Source of the DNA: Runella sp. MFBS21
Lineage (GTDB): Bacteria; Bacteroidota; Bacteroidia; Cytophagales; Spirosomataceae
NCBI RefSeq assembly: GCF_029433105.1
Contig: NZ_JARNTW010000001.1
Location: forward strand, 1 to 64,000
Length of the DNA stretch: 64,000 nucleotides
Direction of reading: 5' to 3'
In this document: in pieces, positions 17,401 through 27,042 of the stretch
How the letters are laid out: each line of letters starts with the position of its first letter
Position numbering within the stretch: position 1 is the first letter of the stretch
The notes under the pieces: generated by a model
The model's input: only the letters and a program-made list of their open reading frames with translations
Told to the model about the DNA's origin: nothing
Database searches by the model: none
Program-made: the position numbers and the translations under genes

Positions 17401-20031
17401 TTATTCCGATTTTAAGGATTTGACGGGATTCATTAAAGCCGCTTTGATGGCTTGATAACTGACCGTTAGGAGCGCGATACTGACGGCCAAGATGGCCGTT
17501 ACCACAAAAATCCACCAAGAAATATCGGTATGGTAGTCAAATTTTTGTATCCAGTTGTTCATCCCATACCATGTTATTGGCCCAGCAATAACGCAGGCTA
17601 CCACGACCAAAACCACAAACTCTTTCGACAAAAGTCCCCATAAGTTGGACACCGAAGCGCCCAATACTTTCCGAATACCAATCTCCTTCGTGCGCTGCTC
17701 GGCCACAAAACTCGCCAGCCCAAACAATCCCAAGCAAGAAATGAATATGGCCAAAATGGCGAAGAACGTGGCTAACTTGCCGATGCGAACTTCATCGGTG
17801 AATTTTTTGGCGTATTCTTCATCAATAAATTGATACTCAAACGGTGCGGCAGGATTGTGCTTGCGGAAAACGGTCTCGATTTTGGCCAAGGCATCGCTTG
17901 TACTGGTCGTAGCGTTGATTTTAATGTTAATGATACTAACGTCTTTGTAGTCCAACACAAAACTGGTACGAAAAACGGGCTGGTATGGCGACTGCATCAC
18001 CATGTCTTTGACCACCCCAATGACGTGAAACACTTTGTCGTCGATTTTTACAATTTCTCCAACAGGCTTTTTCAATCCCATAAACTTTACGGCCGTTTCG
18101 TTGAGAATCATCGCGGAAGAGTCGGAGGGAAAATCCCGTGAAAAATCGCGGCCTTCTTTCAACTCCCACCCAATGGTTTTCCCGAATTCGTGCGTTGCCG
18201 ACACCGCCGCAAAATTGCCTTGAATGCCTGGATCTTTGCCTTTCCAACTGTAGCCGTTATTAATTGCCCAAACGCTCGTGATTGGGCTCGAAGATTCGGA
18301 TACCTCGGAGATAGCACCCGTTTTTAGTAAATCATTGCGCACTACTTCGTATTTGTTGGCCAAATCAGGGGTTGAAATAGGCACAAAGAGCAGCTTATCT
18401 ACAGCATAGCCTGCGGGGCGTTTTTTGGCAAAATCTATCTGCTGGAAAACAACTATCGTTCCAATCATCAAGGCCACCGATACCGTAAACTGAACCGTTA
18501 CCAGTACTTTACGCGGCACCGACGCAAAACGCCCCACTCGAAATGTACCCTTCAAAACCTGCACAGGCCGAAACGACGATAGATAAAACGCGGGATAACT
18601 CCCCGCAATGATGCCCGTGAGCACCGTAAAACCCATTGCCGACAGCCAAAACAGTGGCTCATTCCACAATACTGTCATTTTTTTGTCTGCCACCTCATTA
18701 AACATGGGTAAAAGAAGATGTACCAACAAAATAGCTACCCCCAAGGAAATGAACGTTACTAACAATGATTCACTCAAAAACTGGTTGATTAACTGTCCGC
18801 GTACCGAACCTACCGCTTTGCGAACGCCTACTTCTTTGGCGCGTTTTTCGGAACGCGCCGTGCTGAGGTTCATAAAATTGATACAGGCCAACAGCAGTAC
18901 AAACCCGCCAATAATGCCAAATAACCACACAAATTCAATGCGACCGCCGATGTTAACTCCATCTTTGAATTCTGAAAACAAATGCCATTTACGCATCGGA
19001 TGCAAAAACACCACGGGCTTAAATGCCCGTTCTTCGGGACGCACTTTGTGTAGTTTGACGTCTTTAATTTTGGTCGAAACTTGGTCAATATCAGCGTGCT
19101 CGGCCAGCATGGCGTAGGTTTGGGTAAAATTGCTGCGCCACGGGTTGGTCATTTCTTTGATCCAAGACTGACTGCTAAGGTACAACGACCATGGCAAGAG
19201 GAATGTCAAATCTTTGAAGTCGGAGTTATAAGGCAAATCTTTGTAAACGCCCGTTACTTTAACGTCGTTTTTGTTATCTATCTTCATCACTTTACCCATC
19301 GGGTCTTCACTGCCGAAATACGCTTTTGCCGCCGATTCAGACAAAAGAATCGAATTGACGTCGTTCAAGCCCGCCCGAGAACCTTTCAGCATTTGGAGGC
19401 TCAACATTTCAGTAATGCCTGGCTCAAAATAATTGCCCGTTTTGGTCAGTTTTTTATCACCGTAAGCCAAAATATGGCCGTTTGTCCACGACGACATCAC
19501 AATGTATTTAAAATCATTGCCGTACTTATTTCGAATTTCGTCCCCCATCAAATAGGGGTTTGCGGTTTGGGTATTCACTTGTCCATCAAACGTTTGATGT
19601 TGCATTACTTGAACAATGCGGTCATAATTTCCAAACTGTTTGTTATATGATACCTCATCCCAGACCCAAAGCCCAATGAGCATTGCCACCGCCATACCCA
19701 TGGCCAAACCTGCGACATTTATAAATGAATAACCCTTGTGTTTCAATAGGTTACGAAAAGCGATTTTGAAATAATTGCGTATCATCGTTGGACTGTATAA
19801 ATAGGTTCTTGGATAGTGAGCCCGTTTGTCCTTGGCAAATGGGCGTAATAGTTTCAACGCATTCAAGGTATATTTCCAATTGGCGCTTCGCTGGCCAAAA
19901 GTCGCTACCCAATAGTTGTATAATTCCAATAAATCACCTTCCACTTCTTCCGAAGTGTTGGGGTCGGCCCACCATCTTAGTAGTGCTCTGACCCAACGCG
20001 GTGGTGTGGAAGTTGTGTTGCGCAAACCCAT
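17401..20031 (-). CDS. FtsX/MacB-type permease with prefix domain (PadR1 unit, gene 1)
   Basis: 876 residues from ATG 20031 (MGLRNTTSTPPRWVRALL). A longer frame to 20079 would overlap the PadR gene, and the chosen start lies 2 nt after the PadR stop. The prefix PNTSEEVEGDLLELYNYW precedes TM1 with GLAMGMAVAMLIGLWVWDE. FtsX signatures are KRAKEVGVRKAVGSVRGQ and EQRTKEIGIRKVLGASVSN. The first periplasmic domain includes an SEFKDGVNIGGR segment before TM2. As first permease after PadR1, it is expected to be under direct control of that repressor and the tandem operator at 20473-20509. Confidence 0.9.
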   Translation of the reverse strand: MGLRNTTSTPPRWVRALLRWWADPNTSEEVEGDLLELYNYWVATFGQRSANWKYTLNALKLLRPFAKDKRAHYPRTYLYSPTMIRNYFKIAFRNLLKHKGYSFINVAGLAMGMAVAMLIGLWVWDEVSYNKQFGNYDRIVQVMQHQTFDGQVNTQTANPYLMGDEIRNKYGNDFKYIVMSSWTNGHILAYGDKKLTKTGNYFEPGITEMLSLQMLKGSRAGLNDVNSILLSESAAKAYFGSEDPMGKVMKIDNKNDVKVTGVYKDLPYNSDFKDLTFLLPWSLYLSSQSWIKEMTNPWRSNFTQTYAMLAEHADIDQVSTKIKDVKLHKVRPEERAFKPVVFLHPMRKWHLFSEFKDGVNIGGRIEFVWLFGIIGGFVLLLACINFMNLSTARSEKRAKEVGVRKAVGSVRGQLINQFLSESLLVTFISLGVAILLVHLLLPMFNEVADKKMTVLWNEPLFWLSAMGFTVLTGIIAGSYPAFYLSSFRPVQVLKGTFRVGRFASVPRKVLVTVQFTVSVALMIGTIVVFQQIDFAKKRPAGYAVDKLLFVPISTPDLANKYEVVRNDLLKTGAISEVSESSSPITSVWAINNGYSWKGKDPGIQGNFAAVSATHEFGKTIGWELKEGRDFSRDFPSDSSAMILNETAVKFMGLKKPVGEIVKIDDKVFHVIGVVKDMVMQSPYQPVFRTSFVLDYKDVSIINIKINATTSTSDALAKIETVFRKHNPAAPFEYQFIDEEYAKKFTDEVRIGKLATFFAILAIFISCLGLFGLASFVAEQRTKEIGIRKVLGASVSNLWGLLSKEFVVLVVVACVIAGPITWYGMNNWIQKFDYHTDISWWIFVVTAILAVSIALLTVSYQAIKAALMNPVKSLKSE

Positions 20032-20033
20032 GC

Positions 20034-20372
20034 TTACCCGCCCATTAACTGCAAGGTTTGAGTAGGCAAAGCTGCCCAAAGCTCTTCTCGCACTTGTTTG
20101 ACTTCTACCAGCGCTTTTCTTCCTGTGGCTGTCACCGTAAAAAATCGTTTGCGACGCCCACCGCGCTCAGCCGTCGCACCGCCCATCTGAGAAGCCAGAA
20201 ATCCCTTCTCTTCTAGGCGTTGCAGGGTTGTATGTACGGAGCTAAACCCTACCGAGCGCCCCGTTTTTTGCTCCAGTTCTTGCGTGACGGTCACACCGTA
20301 CGCTTCTTCTCCCAAAATGGCCACCGTTAGCAAAACGATTTCTTCAAATTCTCCCAAAAAGGTTCGTTTCAT
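20034..20372 (-). CDS. PadR-family transcriptional regulator (PadR1)
   Basis: 112 residues, a compact PadR winged-helix protein. The N-terminal helix LGEFEEIVLLTVAIL is followed by YGVTVTQELE, the recognition region VGFSSVHTTLQRLEEKGFL, the wing with GGATAERGGRRKRFF, and a short C-terminal dimerisation helix ending LWAALP. Known PadR proteins are dimeric ligand-sensing repressors. Position at the head of a five-permease unit, 2 nt before the first permease, suggests it controls its own operon. A promoter-like TTGGCA-N3-TATTTTAT element (minus strand, ~20401-20420) and the tandem operator lie upstream. Confidence 0.92.
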   Translation of the reverse strand: MKRTFLGEFEEIVLLTVAILGEEAYGVTVTQELEQKTGRSVGFSSVHTTLQRLEEKGFLASQMGGATAERGGRRKRFFTVTATGRKALVEVKQVREELWAALPTQTLQLMGG

Positions 20373-20472
20373 TGGATTAATTTATTTCCTCCGATAATGT
20401 CGATAAAATACCGTGCCAAAAAGAATAAATCCCCTTTTGAGGGCTTTTTGCAGGTTTTTCAATCAAAACGAT

Positions 20473-20509
20473 TGTCCGCTTTTGGACAGTAGTCGTACCA
20501 AAGTGGACA
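20473..20509. promoter_or_regulatory. tandem operator 1 (upstream of PadR1 unit)
   Basis: Two 16-bp imperfect palindromes, TGTCCGCTTTTGGACA (20473-20488) and CGTACCAAAGTGGACA (20494-20509), have centres 21 bp apart, about two DNA turns. The same arrangement precedes four other PadR genes and one stand-alone permease. It lies about 100 bp upstream of the PadR1 start, with the promoter-like TGGCA/TATTTT element between. The bound protein is unknown; the PadR proteins are the obvious candidates. Confidence 0.6.
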
Positions 20510-20650
20510 GAAAAAAGTAGATAAGGAGAGGAGGTAGTAGAAGTTTCTAAAGCAATATGGAATGAGGGCTCTTCATCTTTACTTGTTGCTAGGATAGGTA
20601 AAGTTAGAATTCAGTTTCCTTTTGAGTAAAAAACAAAATCACTGGTTATT

Positions 20651-21496
20651 ATGAAATCCTTTACGAAATATCTTTTATCATGCTTGGTGCTTGCGGTGGT
20701 ATCATCGTATGCTCAAAAAACACCCGAAGACAAGGCGGGGTGGAAACTAGGCTCTCAGGCTTATTCTTTTCGCTTATTTACCTTTGCTGAGGCACTTCAC
20801 AAAATTGATAGCTGTGGCCTAAAATACGTAGAAGCTTTTCCGGGGCAGACCATCGGCGGTGGTTTGGAAGGAAAAATGGATTTTAAAATGGATGCAGCTA
20901 CGCGCCAAGCAGTCAAAAAATTGGTAAAAGATAAAGGGCTTACCATTGTAGCTTATGGCGTAGTAACTCCTAAAAGCGATGAAGATTGGACTGCTCTTTT
21001 TGAGTTTGCCAAAGATATGGGTGTTATCAATATCAATTCAGAGCCTTCAGCGGCTCAGGTGCCTTTGGTACGCAAATTAGCCGAACAATATAAAATCACG
21101 GTAGCGCTTCACAATCACCCCAAACCTTCGCGTTATTGGCACCCTGATACCGTCTTGGCGGCAATTGGTGGTAGCAAATACATGGCTTCTTGCGCTGATA
21201 TTGGTCACTGGGTTCGTTCGGGTCTTGACCCTGTTGCTTGTCTCAAACAACTAGAAGGGTATGTCAGAGGGATGCACTTTAAAGATGTAAAGAAAGATAC
21301 TCCTGATGGTAGATATCACGATGTGATTTGGGGTACAGGCGACTGTAAAGTAGATCAAGTGATTGCCGAAATGAAACGTCAGAAATTTAAAGGCCCCATT
21401 TCGGTCGAATACGAATATCACTGGGAGAACAACGGCCCTGAAATTGCGGAGAGTGTGAAGAATTTTAGAGAAATTTATAGCCGTAAGGCGCAGTAA
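20651..21496 (+). CDS. exported sugar phosphate isomerase/epimerase-like TIM-barrel protein
   Basis: 281 residues with a Sec signal peptide (KYLLSCLVLAVVSSYA, cleavage near A21/Q22). The mature part is a xylose-isomerase-like TIM barrel (AP endonuclease 2 superfamily): GSQAYSFRLFTFAEAL at the first strand, and candidate metal ligands E131 (INSEP), D183/H186 (CADIGHW), H209 (GMHFKD) and E253 (VEYEY). Such proteins in Bacteroidota act on sugars or sugar-derived acids in the periplasm; the substrate is not evident. It is monocistronic on the plus strand, divergent from PadR1 and ended by a strong hairpin. It has no obvious link to the permease units. Confidence 0.85.
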   Translation: MKSFTKYLLSCLVLAVVSSYAQKTPEDKAGWKLGSQAYSFRLFTFAEALHKIDSCGLKYVEAFPGQTIGGGLEGKMDFKMDAATRQAVKKLVKDKGLTIVAYGVVTPKSDEDWTALFEFAKDMGVININSEPSAAQVPLVRKLAEQYKITVALHNHPKPSRYWHPDTVLAAIGGSKYMASCADIGHWVRSGLDPVACLKQLEGYVRGMHFKDVKKDTPDGRYHDVIWGTGDCKVDQVIAEMKRQKFKGPISVEYEYHWENNGPEIAESVKNFREIYSRKAQ

Positions 21497-21507
21497 TTGA
21501 AATTTGT

Positions 21508-21551
21508 AAAAAAGTGGGAGAATGAGTAAATGCTCATTCTCCCACTTTTTT
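21508..21551 (+). terminator. intrinsic terminator after the isomerase-like gene
   Basis: Perfect hairpin with arms of about 19 bp (GTGGGAGAATGAG core), a 6-nt loop, and a T7 run. It begins 11 bp after the stop and touches the end of the permease relic on the opposite strand. Confidence 0.9.
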
Positions 21552-21650
21552 TATTCGCTTTTTAAACTCTTCATGGGATTGATCAATGCTGCTCTTATCG
21601 CTTGAAAACTGACGGTCAGCAACATAATAATGAGCGCTCCGATGGCCTGG
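21551..21650 (-). pseudogene. relic of the C-terminus of an FtsX/MacB-type permease
   Basis: The minus strand reads IGALIIMLLTVSFQAIRAAL, then INPMKSLKSE and a stop at 21551. This is the last ~32 codons of the same family as the intact permeases. Homology ends near 21650 and nothing upstream encodes the remaining ~840 residues. A 28-bp palindromic repeat follows at 21672. It is the remnant of a former downstream member of the PadR2 unit, removed by deletion. Confidence 0.8.
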
Positions 21651-21671
21651 CTGCACTTCTTCTAGCAAGCG

Positions 21672-21699
21672 GTAGAGACGTTGCATGCAACGTCTCTAC
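21672..21699. repeat. 28-bp palindromic dispersed repeat (copy 2)
   Basis: Perfect copy of the GTAGAGACGTTGCA palindrome between the last PadR2-unit permease (stop 21708) and the permease relic. It could have been the breakpoint of the deletion that produced the relic. Confidence 0.85.
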
Positions 21700-21707
21700 G
21701 CGTGATA

Positions 21708-24326
21708 TTATTCCGATTTCAACGATTTCACGGGATTGACCAAGGCTGCTTTGGTCGCTTCGTAAATTACTGTCAGGGTAGCTACAAGCAGCGTGATGGC
21801 AATGGTTACTACGAATATCCAAGGCTGAATTGTGATGTGAAACTTAAAATCTTGCAGCCATTGATTCATAAACCACCACGCAATGGGCGCCGCAACCAGA
21901 AAGGCAACGACAATTAAACGGGCAAACTCTTTTCCAAAAATCCATAAAATCTGTGCGAGGCTACTGCCCAATACTTTCCGAATTCCAATTTCCTTGGTTT
22001 TCTGCGCTGCCATGAAAGAAATAAGACCATACAATCCCAAACACCCAATAAACACCGCAATGAGCGAAAACAGCTGAATGAGTTTTAGCATCAGTGCCTC
22101 GGTTTCATAAAACGACGCGATGTATTCGTCCAAAAAAGTGTATTCGTAAAGTTGGTCAGGGTGCATTTTACTCCAAGCTTTTTCCACCGCAGCCATGGTA
22201 GCAGGTACGTTGGCAGTGCTGATTTTGACGGCATAATTGTTGTAAAAATCGCTGGCCGAAGGAATACAAACGGCGTTGATGTCTTCGTGGAATGAATGAT
22301 CGTGGAAATCTTTGACTACGCCCACAATCGGTCCCGTCATGTTGCCATTAACGCGAAGGTTTTTTCCTAGTAAATCTGAGGGCGATGCTAGGTTCAATTT
22401 TTTTGCAAACGTTTCATTGACCAAAAATTCTTTTACGGTATCTGATGGATATAGATTTCGGCCTGCTACCAGTTTTAAGTCAAACGTTGGGAGATAATCG
22501 TTGTCGGCAGCCCTTACTGACACCCTAAAAGATTCTTCTTCTGAATGATTGTCATAGTGTGGTGCTGTTTGCCAGTAGCTGTTGGAGGCAGGGGCAGAAT
22601 AGCACAGTGATACCTGTTCTATGCCTGCCAAGCTTTGCAATTGCGCCTTGACGGTTTTGGCTTGCTGAGGAGTTGAGGCAATGGGAATTAGCATAATAGC
22701 GTCTTTATTAAACCCTAAATCTGCTTTTTGGGCGTAATAAATCTGGCGCGCAATCACAATCATCCCGATGATTAGTACCTGCGAAATCGAGAACTGAACA
22801 ATAATTAAGACGCGGCGCGTATTGAAGCCTCCGATGTTTTGCTGAGAAAGTTTGCCTTTGAGCGCCAAAATAGGTTGAAAACCTGCAAGAATTAATCCTG
22901 GATATGAGCCGGCAAAAAAAGTAACGATTAATATCAGTGCAGGGATAAACGCCACCAATCGCCAGTCGGTCAACAAATTGAGCGATATGTCGGTCGCAAA
23001 CAACTGATTGACATACGGTAAAGCAAGCGCGGCTAACCCCAACGCAATGCCTCCTGCAATGGCTGCAATGAGACCTGTTTGGGCAATAAATTGCCAAAAT
23101 AACTGCCCGCGAAGGCTTCCAAGTACTTTCCTTACGCCCACTTCTTTGGAACGGTTGAGGGCTTGGGCCGTGGCCAAGTTGATAAAATTAACACAGGCGG
23201 TTATGATCAAGAAAAGTCCAATCAGCGACAATATCCATAAGGTCTGCTTGTTCATTACCCCTCCGTATTGGGCGTTAAAATGCACATCGTTAAGGGGTTG
23301 AAGTTTGTAGTGGTGTACGTTTTTGCTGGTAGGTCGAAATTTCTTGACGTAGGCAGGAAACACTTTTTCCACTTCTGAAGGCAAAACGCGAGGGCGCAGA
23401 CGAACAAAACATTGCATTGCACTGTGGATGCCCCCCCAAGCATCATCGCTGCCAAGCCAGTCGTTGTAGGATTTGAGGGTAGGGTAAGAAATAAAAATTT
23501 CGGTTTTCTGATCTGAATTAGAAGGGAGATTTTTCAAGACGCCTGTTACCCGAATATCAAGCTTGCTGTCCACCCTAAAAATTTGATTGATAGGATTGGC
23601 ATTGCCAAAGTATTTTTGCGCGATTCGCTCGGTAATAATGCCTGTATTGGGTTCATTTAGTGCATTTTGGAAGTTACCTACCGACAAAGGGAAATTGAAA
23701 ATATCAAAGTATTCGGCCTCTGTAAATGCCACTCCTTGGGATTCTTTGAACTTGTTGAGTCCTTTTTCGGCCTTTATTGAGATTAGCATATTGTCGAACT
23801 TACAAATTCGGCCTACTTTCTCGGCAAAAGTGTAATCATTTCTAAATGCTTTGCCCAGCGGGCTTGGCACTGCCGCTACGTACGAGATATTGTCGCGGTG
23901 CTGTTCGGTGACAATGCGATAAATGCGGTCGGAGTGCGCATGAAAATTGTCGAAACTCAAGTGGTATTTGACCAAAAGAAAAATAAGAAGTCCGCAAGTC
24001 ATGCCAAGCGATAACCCCAACAAGTTGATGGAAGTATAGACTTTGTTTCGTTGGAGGCTTCTGAGTGCGATTTTGAAATAATTACGTAGCATATTGAGGC
24101 TGAATAAATAGGTTTGAGGATACTGAGAGGGTTTTCGTTTGATATAGCGCGGCTGAAAAAAGCCCAGCACGTCGCGCCAGTAACGCCAGCGAGTGCGCCG
24201 CGCACCCACGCGTTTGACTTGGTACTCAAATTCTTCGTGCAAATCTCCCTGTACCTCTTCCAGTAAGTGAGGCGCGCAGAAAAACTGCAAAAAGCGGTCG
24301 GCGAGGCAGGGTGGGCGGTTTTTCAT
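21708..24326 (-). CDS. FtsX/MacB-type permease with prefix domain (PadR2 unit, gene 2)
   Basis: 872 residues from ATG 24326 (MKNRPPCLADRFLQFF). The frame is open for 20 more codons, but those are read from a palindromic repeat and resemble no other family member. The prefix is of the PadR2 type: FFCAPHLLEEVQGDLHEEF, then RARRTRWRYWRDVLGFF-like residues. FtsX signatures are NRSKEVGVRKVLGSLRGQ and QKTKEIGIRKVLGSSLAQ. The body is more like the MacB-type permeases headed by TAQALNRSKEV than the STARSEKRAKEV group. It ends NPVKSLKSE. Separated by 80 bp, which hold a palindromic repeat, from the gene upstream. Confidence 0.9.
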   Translation of the reverse strand: MKNRPPCLADRFLQFFCAPHLLEEVQGDLHEEFEYQVKRVGARRTRWRYWRDVLGFFQPRYIKRKPSQYPQTYLFSLNMLRNYFKIALRSLQRNKVYTSINLLGLSLGMTCGLLIFLLVKYHLSFDNFHAHSDRIYRIVTEQHRDNISYVAAVPSPLGKAFRNDYTFAEKVGRICKFDNMLISIKAEKGLNKFKESQGVAFTEAEYFDIFNFPLSVGNFQNALNEPNTGIITERIAQKYFGNANPINQIFRVDSKLDIRVTGVLKNLPSNSDQKTEIFISYPTLKSYNDWLGSDDAWGGIHSAMQCFVRLRPRVLPSEVEKVFPAYVKKFRPTSKNVHHYKLQPLNDVHFNAQYGGVMNKQTLWILSLIGLFLIITACVNFINLATAQALNRSKEVGVRKVLGSLRGQLFWQFIAQTGLIAAIAGGIALGLAALALPYVNQLFATDISLNLLTDWRLVAFIPALILIVTFFAGSYPGLILAGFQPILALKGKLSQQNIGGFNTRRVLIIVQFSISQVLIIGMIVIARQIYYAQKADLGFNKDAIMLIPIASTPQQAKTVKAQLQSLAGIEQVSLCYSAPASNSYWQTAPHYDNHSEEESFRVSVRAADNDYLPTFDLKLVAGRNLYPSDTVKEFLVNETFAKKLNLASPSDLLGKNLRVNGNMTGPIVGVVKDFHDHSFHEDINAVCIPSASDFYNNYAVKISTANVPATMAAVEKAWSKMHPDQLYEYTFLDEYIASFYETEALMLKLIQLFSLIAVFIGCLGLYGLISFMAAQKTKEIGIRKVLGSSLAQILWIFGKEFARLIVVAFLVAAPIAWWFMNQWLQDFKFHITIQPWIFVVTIAITLLVATLTVIYEATKAALVNPVKSLKSE

Positions 24327-24349
24327 GGGGTTGGTTATTTTGTCGTACC

Positions 24350-24395
24350 GTAGAGACGTTGCATGCGGTGGAGACGTTGCATGCAACGTCTCTAC
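24350..24395. repeat. palindromic dispersed repeat (copy 3, one and a half units)
   Basis: A partial unit GTAGAGACGTTGCATGC is followed by a full unit whose first bases are GGTGGAGACG. It sits between the two permeases of the PadR2 unit, inside the transcript, so it would fold into an RNA hairpin and could affect relative expression of the two genes. Confidence 0.8.
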
Positions 24396-24406
24396 GCCGC
24401 GTGGTA

Positions 24407-27040
24407 TTATTCGGATTTCAACGATTTTACAGGATTGATTAAGGCTGCTTTGAGGGCTTGAAAGCTGACGGTCAGGAGGGTAATACTAACGGCCAAGATG
24501 GCCGTAACCACAAAAATCCACCACGAAATCTCGGTTCGGTAGATATATTTTTGGAGCCATTTGTTCATAAAATAGTAAGCAATAGGCACTGCGATAAAAC
24601 AGGAAATAATTACCAATACCACAAAATCTTTGGAGAGCAATTGCCACAGATTGGTGACCGAAGCACCTAGTACTTTACGAATACCTATTTCCTTCGTGCG
24701 CTGCTCGGCCACAAACGATGCCAGTCCAAATAAGCCTAGGCAGGAAATAAAAATAGCGAGAACAGCGAAGAAAGTAGCCAGTTTTCCGATGCGTTCTTCG
24801 GCTTTAAATTTGGCATTGTATTCTTCATCTACAAATTGGTAGTCGAAAGGAACGGTGGGAACAATTTTCTTAAAAACAGCCTCAATTTTTGGCAATGCCT
24901 GACTGATACTTACAGATGAATTAATTTTGACATTCAACCAGTTAGGCTTCCCATTAATGGGTTTTATGTAAAAAATAGCAGGTTTAACGGGCTCATAAGG
25001 AGACTCCATTACCATATCTTTTATAATACCTATCACTTGAAAGTAGGCCGTATTTTCGCGAAACTTCCAGCTGATTGTTTCGCCAAGAGGATTTTGTAAT
25101 CCCATGTATTTCATGGCAGCCTCGTTAATAACGATACCCGAAGAATCAGTGGCATACTTCCTCGAAAAATCTCGACCTTTTACAAACTGCCAGCCTACAG
25201 TTTTGCCATGCTCATGGGAAACGGTTATGGTGCTGAAACTTTTGTCTTGCTCGGGCTTTTTTCCTTTCCACTCCAAACCATCATTGTTTGAAGACACCTG
25301 GGTCATTCGTCCCATTGATGCCGATATTTCGGACACGGCACCTGTATTTTTCAGTTCAGTTCTAAGTATCTCATGTTTCCCCGAAAAAGCATCAGATTTC
25401 ATTGCCAACATCAATAACCCTTCGCGGGTATAGCCCACAGGACGGTTTTTAGCAAATTGAACTTGGCGATACACAACAATCGTACTGATAATGAGGGTAA
25501 CTGAAATGGTAAACTGAAAAACGACTAAGACTTTTCGGGGTGTAAACGCAAAGCGATTGACAACGTTTATGCCTTTCAAAACTTTGATAGGTTGGAAAGA
25601 AGACAAATAAAAAGAAGGATAACTACCTGCTAACAGCCCAGTTACAAAAATAAAAAGCAGACAAAATAGCCAAAAATAAGCATTAGTCCAAGGTATGCTT
25701 ATCGCTTTGGCAGATAAATCATTGAACCAAGTGAGCGTAAATAGCAGCAGAAAAAAAGCGAGAAAAAAAGACAGCAGTACCACTAAAAAAGACTCGCTAA
25801 AAAACTGGCTGATTAATTGACCTTGAACCGACCCAATCGCTTTGCGAATACCTACTTCTTTGGCACGTTTTTCGGAGCGAGCTGTACTTAAATTGACAAA
25901 ATTAATGCAAGCCAATAGCAGTACAAATGCCCCAATAATACCAATTAACCAAACCATTTGAGTAGGTTCGGGATTTACGGCTCCGTTCTTAAACGGATAC
26001 AAATGCCAATTGTGCATCGGATGTAAAAATACCTGTGGATTTTCAGCGACCTTGTCTTTTAAGTCACCAATATTTTTCAGTTCAGCATCTTTTATTGTTT
26101 TAGAAACGCGCTCAAAATCCGTCGTTGGTTGAATTTCTACGTAAACTTTCAAAAAATGGTTGTGCCAATTGTTAGCAGATTCCCTCACCCACTCATTGTC
26201 CGATACCCACAAGTCAAACGGTGCAAAAAAGTTGATGTCATTAAATACTGAATTAAGTGGCAAATCTTCGTACACGCCCGTGACGGTGACATCTAATTTG
26301 TTATTGATTTTCATCACCTGATTAAGTGGGTCGGTATCCCCAAATAGTGCTTGTGCCGTAGAAGCCGAAATCAATATAGAATGAGGGTCGTTAAGACCCG
26401 CCCAACTACCATAAATCATTTTTAAGGAAAGCATTTCGGGAGCTTTTGCTTCCATAAATTGGCCTTTCCTTAAAAATTTACTCTCACCTGCCGTCAGAAT
26501 ATAATCTCCTGAATTTGAAGATGTTACAATGTGTTTAAAGTTATTTTGGTAATTCGTTTTTAATTCTGTTGCCAGCGGATACTGCACCGAATTAGAGTAA
26601 CCTACATTTCCTTCATCCGTTTCTCTGATCATCACTTGGGCAATCCGCGCATAATTCTGGTGGTATTGGTTGAAACTCAATTCATCCCAAACCCAGAGCC
26701 CACTGAGGATAGCCACGGCCATTCCCGTGGCCAATCCGAAGATATTGATGAAGGAGTAACCTTTGTGTTTCAACAGGTTACGAAAGGCGATTTTGAAATA
26801 GTTTTGTAACATGGTCGGGCTGTATAAGTAGGTTGTTGGATAGATTGAAGGCTTTCTTTTAACATATCTCAGTTTCATAAATCCCATTACTTCCCACCAA
26901 TACAGCCAACGGGCGCGGCGCAAGCCGATTCGCTTGACTTGGTAGTCAAATTCTTCATGCAAATCCCCCTGCACTTCCTCCAGTAAGTGAGGAGCGCAGA
27001 AAAACTGCAAAAAGCGGTCGGCAAGGCGGGGTGGTTTCAT
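24407..27040 (-). CDS. FtsX/MacB-type permease with prefix domain (PadR2 unit, gene 1)
   Basis: 877 residues starting MKPPRLADRFLQFFCAPHLL. The prefix matches that of the downstream gene (LLEEVQGDLHEEFDYQVKR). TM1 contains GLATGMAVAILSGLWVWDE. The first FtsX repeat has KRAKEVGIRKAIGSVQGQ and the second EQRTKEIGIRKVLGASVTN, ending NPVKSLKSE. The body is closest to the second gene of the PadR1 unit, while the prefix belongs to the PadR2 type. Body and prefix therefore have different histories. It starts 2 nt after the PadR2 stop. Confidence 0.9.
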   Translation of the reverse strand: MKPPRLADRFLQFFCAPHLLEEVQGDLHEEFDYQVKRIGLRRARWLYWWEVMGFMKLRYVKRKPSIYPTTYLYSPTMLQNYFKIAFRNLLKHKGYSFINIFGLATGMAVAILSGLWVWDELSFNQYHQNYARIAQVMIRETDEGNVGYSNSVQYPLATELKTNYQNNFKHIVTSSNSGDYILTAGESKFLRKGQFMEAKAPEMLSLKMIYGSWAGLNDPHSILISASTAQALFGDTDPLNQVMKINNKLDVTVTGVYEDLPLNSVFNDINFFAPFDLWVSDNEWVRESANNWHNHFLKVYVEIQPTTDFERVSKTIKDAELKNIGDLKDKVAENPQVFLHPMHNWHLYPFKNGAVNPEPTQMVWLIGIIGAFVLLLACINFVNLSTARSEKRAKEVGIRKAIGSVQGQLISQFFSESFLVVLLSFFLAFFLLLFTLTWFNDLSAKAISIPWTNAYFWLFCLLFIFVTGLLAGSYPSFYLSSFQPIKVLKGINVVNRFAFTPRKVLVVFQFTISVTLIISTIVVYRQVQFAKNRPVGYTREGLLMLAMKSDAFSGKHEILRTELKNTGAVSEISASMGRMTQVSSNNDGLEWKGKKPEQDKSFSTITVSHEHGKTVGWQFVKGRDFSRKYATDSSGIVINEAAMKYMGLQNPLGETISWKFRENTAYFQVIGIIKDMVMESPYEPVKPAIFYIKPINGKPNWLNVKINSSVSISQALPKIEAVFKKIVPTVPFDYQFVDEEYNAKFKAEERIGKLATFFAVLAIFISCLGLFGLASFVAEQRTKEIGIRKVLGASVTNLWQLLSKDFVVLVIISCFIAVPIAYYFMNKWLQKYIYRTEISWWIFVVTAILAVSITLLTVSFQALKAALINPVKSLKSE

Positions 27041-27042
27041 AC

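Noticed and set aside
19081-19650. 189-codon plus-strand open frame within the first PadR1-unit permease
   Set aside because: Overlaps a well-supported permease in antisense and has no family features.
24327-24386. N-terminal extension MHATSPPHATS of the second PadR2-unit permease
   Set aside because: Encoded by the palindromic repeat; the conserved family start is at 24326.
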